A DNA stretch of 64,000 bases. It comes from an uncultured Sphingomonas sp. GTDB lineage: Bacteria; Pseudomonadota; Alphaproteobacteria; Sphingomonadales; Sphingomonadaceae. The notes below the pieces were generated by a model, which saw only the letters and a list, made by a program, of their open reading frames with translations, did no database searches and was not told the DNA's origin. Both the position numbers and the translations under genes were made by a program. Location: positions 1 through 64,000 of the forward strand of contig CAJYSA010000013.1 of the NCBI GenBank assembly GCA_913777325.1, in the 5' to 3' direction. This document shows positions 62,303 through 64,000 of the stretch, one piece after another. Numbering within the stretch: the first letter of the stretch is position 1; every line of letters starts with the position of its first letter.

Positions 62303-63163
62303 TCAGGCGACGCCGAAGGTCCAGCCCTCCGTCGCGGCGACCTGCGCGGTGAGCGTGGGCGGGTGCCACAGATCGTGGCGGGTGACGACATGGCGTAGCC
62401 AAGCGGCGGTCATCAGCGCATCGGTGGCGTGATCGGTGTAGCGGGCGAGCGGCGCGTGCGGGCGGCTGCCGAAGGCGCGCAGCGCGGCGTCGAGCGATCC
62501 GGCGTCGCGCACCTTGCTGATCCCGCGTCGTAATCCCGCCGCGCGCGCGGCGATCGCGGTGTAGATCTCCACGATCGCGGCGCCGCGATCCGGCAGCGGA
62601 TCGAACGGCCACACGGGAATGCGATCGTCGAGCCGGTGGAGCAGGCGCATTCCGGCGAAGCTGGCTTTGGCGACCTGCGCCGCGCCGATCGCGTCATAGA
62701 CGGTCGATGGCTTGGTGGTGCCATCGGCCTGTTCACAGACGCGCCAGTGGAGGAAATCGCGCTTCGCGCCATCGGCGGCGCCAAGATAGAAGTGACGGCC
62801 CCGCCGCGCCTCCAGGAACGACGCGGCGCCAAGATCGGCATCGTCGGCATGCGCATCGACATAGGCCCAGAGCGCACGGGCGTCGCGCGTGTCGGTTTCA
62901 CCTGGCAGATGCGCACCGCGCGCGACGAACGGCGCGGAGAAGCTGAAGTCGAACCCGGCAAGCAGCGGTTCGTCGCGGCGCGCGATCAGCCAGGCGAGAA
63001 CCGCCGTGCGCGACCAAGCGGAGGCGCCCGGCGGCGCCACGAGCGTCGGGGCGGCATCCCCCGCCGTGCAGATGGCGACGGCGATCCCGGCGTGACGATG
63101 CCCCTTCGCCCCCGACCAGTCGATCGCGACGAAGCGAGTGAAGCGATCAGGGGCGGTGGCCAT
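62303..63163 (-). CDS. DUF429-like RNase-H-fold protein
   Basis: A 286-residue protein. It opens FVAIDWSGAKGHRHAGIAVA, where AIDWSG is the first metal-Asp strand of the predicted RNase H-like nuclease family, and LAGFDFSFSAPFV supplies a second Asp. A later HATDALMTAAWLRHV gives the third acid. Function is unverified. It overlaps the MmcQ/YjbR gene by 17 bases. Confidence 0.72.
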   Translation of the reverse strand: MATAPDRFTRFVAIDWSGAKGHRHAGIAVAICTAGDAAPTLVAPPGASAWSRTAVLAWLIARRDEPLLAGFDFSFSAPFVARGAHLPGETDTRDARALWAYVDAHADDADLGAASFLEARRGRHFYLGAADGAKRDFLHWRVCEQADGTTKPSTVYDAIGAAQVAKASFAGMRLLHRLDDRIPVWPFDPLPDRGAAIVEIYTAIAARAAGLRRGISKVRDAGSLDAALRAFGSRPHAPLARYTDHATDALMTAAWLRHVVTRHDLWHPPTLTAQVAATEGWTFGVA

Positions 63164-63494
63164 GCGCGGTCCGTGCGCGTATCGTCGCGCGATCCCACCA
63201 GGCGCGGGTCAGTACGATGCGGATGCGATCCGGGTCGGCGCTGCCATAGCGGACGAGCAGGCCGGGCCAGTTAGCGTAATGCGCGGTTTGCCAAAACGTA
63301 TTTGGATCGCTGTCAATCAGGATCGCCTTTTCATCGTGCGGCACCGCGACGTGGAAGCTGCCGGCTTCGTGCCCGGTCGAGCAGATCAGCTTGCCGCGCG
63401 TCTTGATCGCGGGCTGCCCGTAGGACGTCGATGCCTCGGTCGCGGGCAGCGTGAGCGCGAAGGCCGCGACGTCGTTCCAGTCGCGAAAGATCAT
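63147..63494 (-). CDS. MmcQ/YjbR family protein
   Basis: A 115-residue MmcQ/YjbR protein. DWNDVAAFALTLPATEASTS and YGQPAIKTRGKLICSTGHEA are the signature strands, with FWQTAHYANWPGLLVRYGSA typical of the second half. It is often annotated as DNA-binding. It overlaps both neighbours, 4 bases with the gene upstream and 17 with the one after, so the three are one transcription unit. Confidence 0.85.
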   Translation of the reverse strand: MIFRDWNDVAAFALTLPATEASTSYGQPAIKTRGKLICSTGHEAGSFHVAVPHDEKAILIDSDPNTFWQTAHYANWPGLLVRYGSADPDRIRIVLTRAWWDRATIRARTAHGHRP

Positions 63495-64000
63495 GGCGCG
63501 GCGATCAGATCGGCGGTGAAGCGCGCGACGTCGAAGCGCGCGGCGCCGGGATCCTCGCCCCGCCGCACCACGACCAGCCGGTGCGCAGGGACGACCATGA
63601 CATACTGACCACGATTGCCCTGCGCGGAATAGCTGCCGGCGGGCAGCCCCTGCGCCGGGCCGAACAGCCAGATCGAGGCACCATAGCCCTCGCTCCGGTC
63701 CGGCTGAGGACCGGCGGGGGTGGTCATGTAGCGCATCCAGCCGGCGGGCAGCACGCGGCGGCCTTCCCATACGCCGTCCTGAAGCCAGAACTGACCCAGT
63801 CGAGCCAGATCGCGCGCGGTGGTCCATACATCGCTGGAGGCGATGAAATTGTCCTGCCAGTCGCTTTGCGCGACGGTGTGGCGCATCCCCAATGTGGTGA
63901 ACAGCCGCATCGGCAGCGCCCGGTAGCGCAGGTCGCCGAGTGCGGCGCGCAGCGAGCGGGCGGCGAGCATGATGTCGTTGTTGGCGTAGCGGAACCGCTC
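63491..64000 (-). CDS. Serine hydrolase, beta-lactamase family (5' end outside window)
   Basis: The C-terminal part of a beta-lactamase/D-alanine carboxypeptidase-like protein. It enters the window at ERFRYANNDIMLAARSL, where Tyr-Ala-Asn is the second active-site motif of class C-type enzymes. GMRHTVAQSDWQDNFIASSD and a late QGNRGQYVMVVPAHRLVVVR follow; the third motif, usually HTG or KTG, reads QGN here, as in many esterase-like members. The SxxK motif lies beyond the window. Probably exported; role not assignable. Confidence 0.85.
   Translation of the reverse strand, partial: ERFRYANNDIMLAARSLRAALGDLRYRALPMRLFTTLGMRHTVAQSDWQDNFIASSDVWTTARDLARLGQFWLQDGVWEGRRVLPAGWMRYMTTPAGPQPDRSEGYGASIWLFGPAQGLPAGSYSAQGNRGQYVMVVPAHRLVVVRRGEDPGAARFDVARFTADLIAAP

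Overview
The window is a GC-rich chromosomal segment (about two thirds G+C by eye) from an alphaproteobacterium, most likely a Sphingomonas-type sphingomonad. Support comes from a DivL-type pseudokinase beside tsaE, an AmgK/MurU pair, AddAB instead of RecBCD, an HdaA beside ppk, a nearly Cys-free alphaproteobacterial DksA and a host-attachment family protein. Genes are densely packed, often with 4-base ATGA overlaps. I see no prophage, transposase, CRISPR array or rRNA operon. The genus is inferred from protein resemblance and gene order.

Layout. 0.2-4.3 kb: a dipeptidyl peptidase IV, an MgtC-type membrane protein and aspartate-semialdehyde dehydrogenase. 4.4-4.9 kb: a 148-bp tandem repeat tract. 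4.9-9.8 kb: a YitT protein, an alpha/beta hydrolase, a histone-H1-like basic membrane protein, AMP nucleosidase, a type II peroxiredoxin and a YqgE protein. 9.8-22.9 kb: ahcY behind a palindromic operator, then divL-tsaE-amgK-murU-addB-addA-trxA on one strand. 23-31.5 kb: argJ, a small exported protein directly upstream of secA, secA, a SulP transporter behind a structured leader, a lipoprotein, tRNA-Asn and nadK. 31.5-41.4 kb: moaA, an EAL protein, an NTF2-like protein, mfd, sdhE, recG, a small DMT transporter and a PilZ protein. 41.4-46 kb: serS-surE-nlpD-like and tyrS. 46-49.4 kb: a host-attachment protein, dksA, a second PilZ protein and purM-purN-yjbR. 49.4-55 kb: a DUF2066-like protein, hdaA, ppk and ppx in overlapping order. 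55-59.3 kb: a membrane protein, acvB, a DUF2147 protein and mprF. 59.3-64 kb: a SWIB protein, a phosphodiesterase-fold protein, a hexapeptide acyltransferase, a VirK/YbjX protein, tRNA-Thr, a DUF429-like protein, an MmcQ/YjbR protein and a serine hydrolase cut by the window end.

The genes are mainly housekeeping. Several clusters join functions in suggestive ways: cell-cycle control (DivL) with tRNA modification, cell-wall recycling (AmgK/MurU) and double-strand-break repair (AddAB); replication-initiator inactivation (HdaA) with polyphosphate turnover (Ppk/Ppx); and lysyl-phosphatidylglycerol synthesis (MprF) with its probable hydrolase (AcvB).

The signals least explained by standard annotation are the structured leader before the sulfate-type transporter, the possible SecM-like peptide before secA, the family of palindromic and tandem intergenic repeats (4.4, 27.9 and 40.3 kb), a possible 43-residue membrane peptide in an AT-richer gap at 23 kb, and a histone-tail-like protein with one membrane helix at 6.6-7.1 kb.
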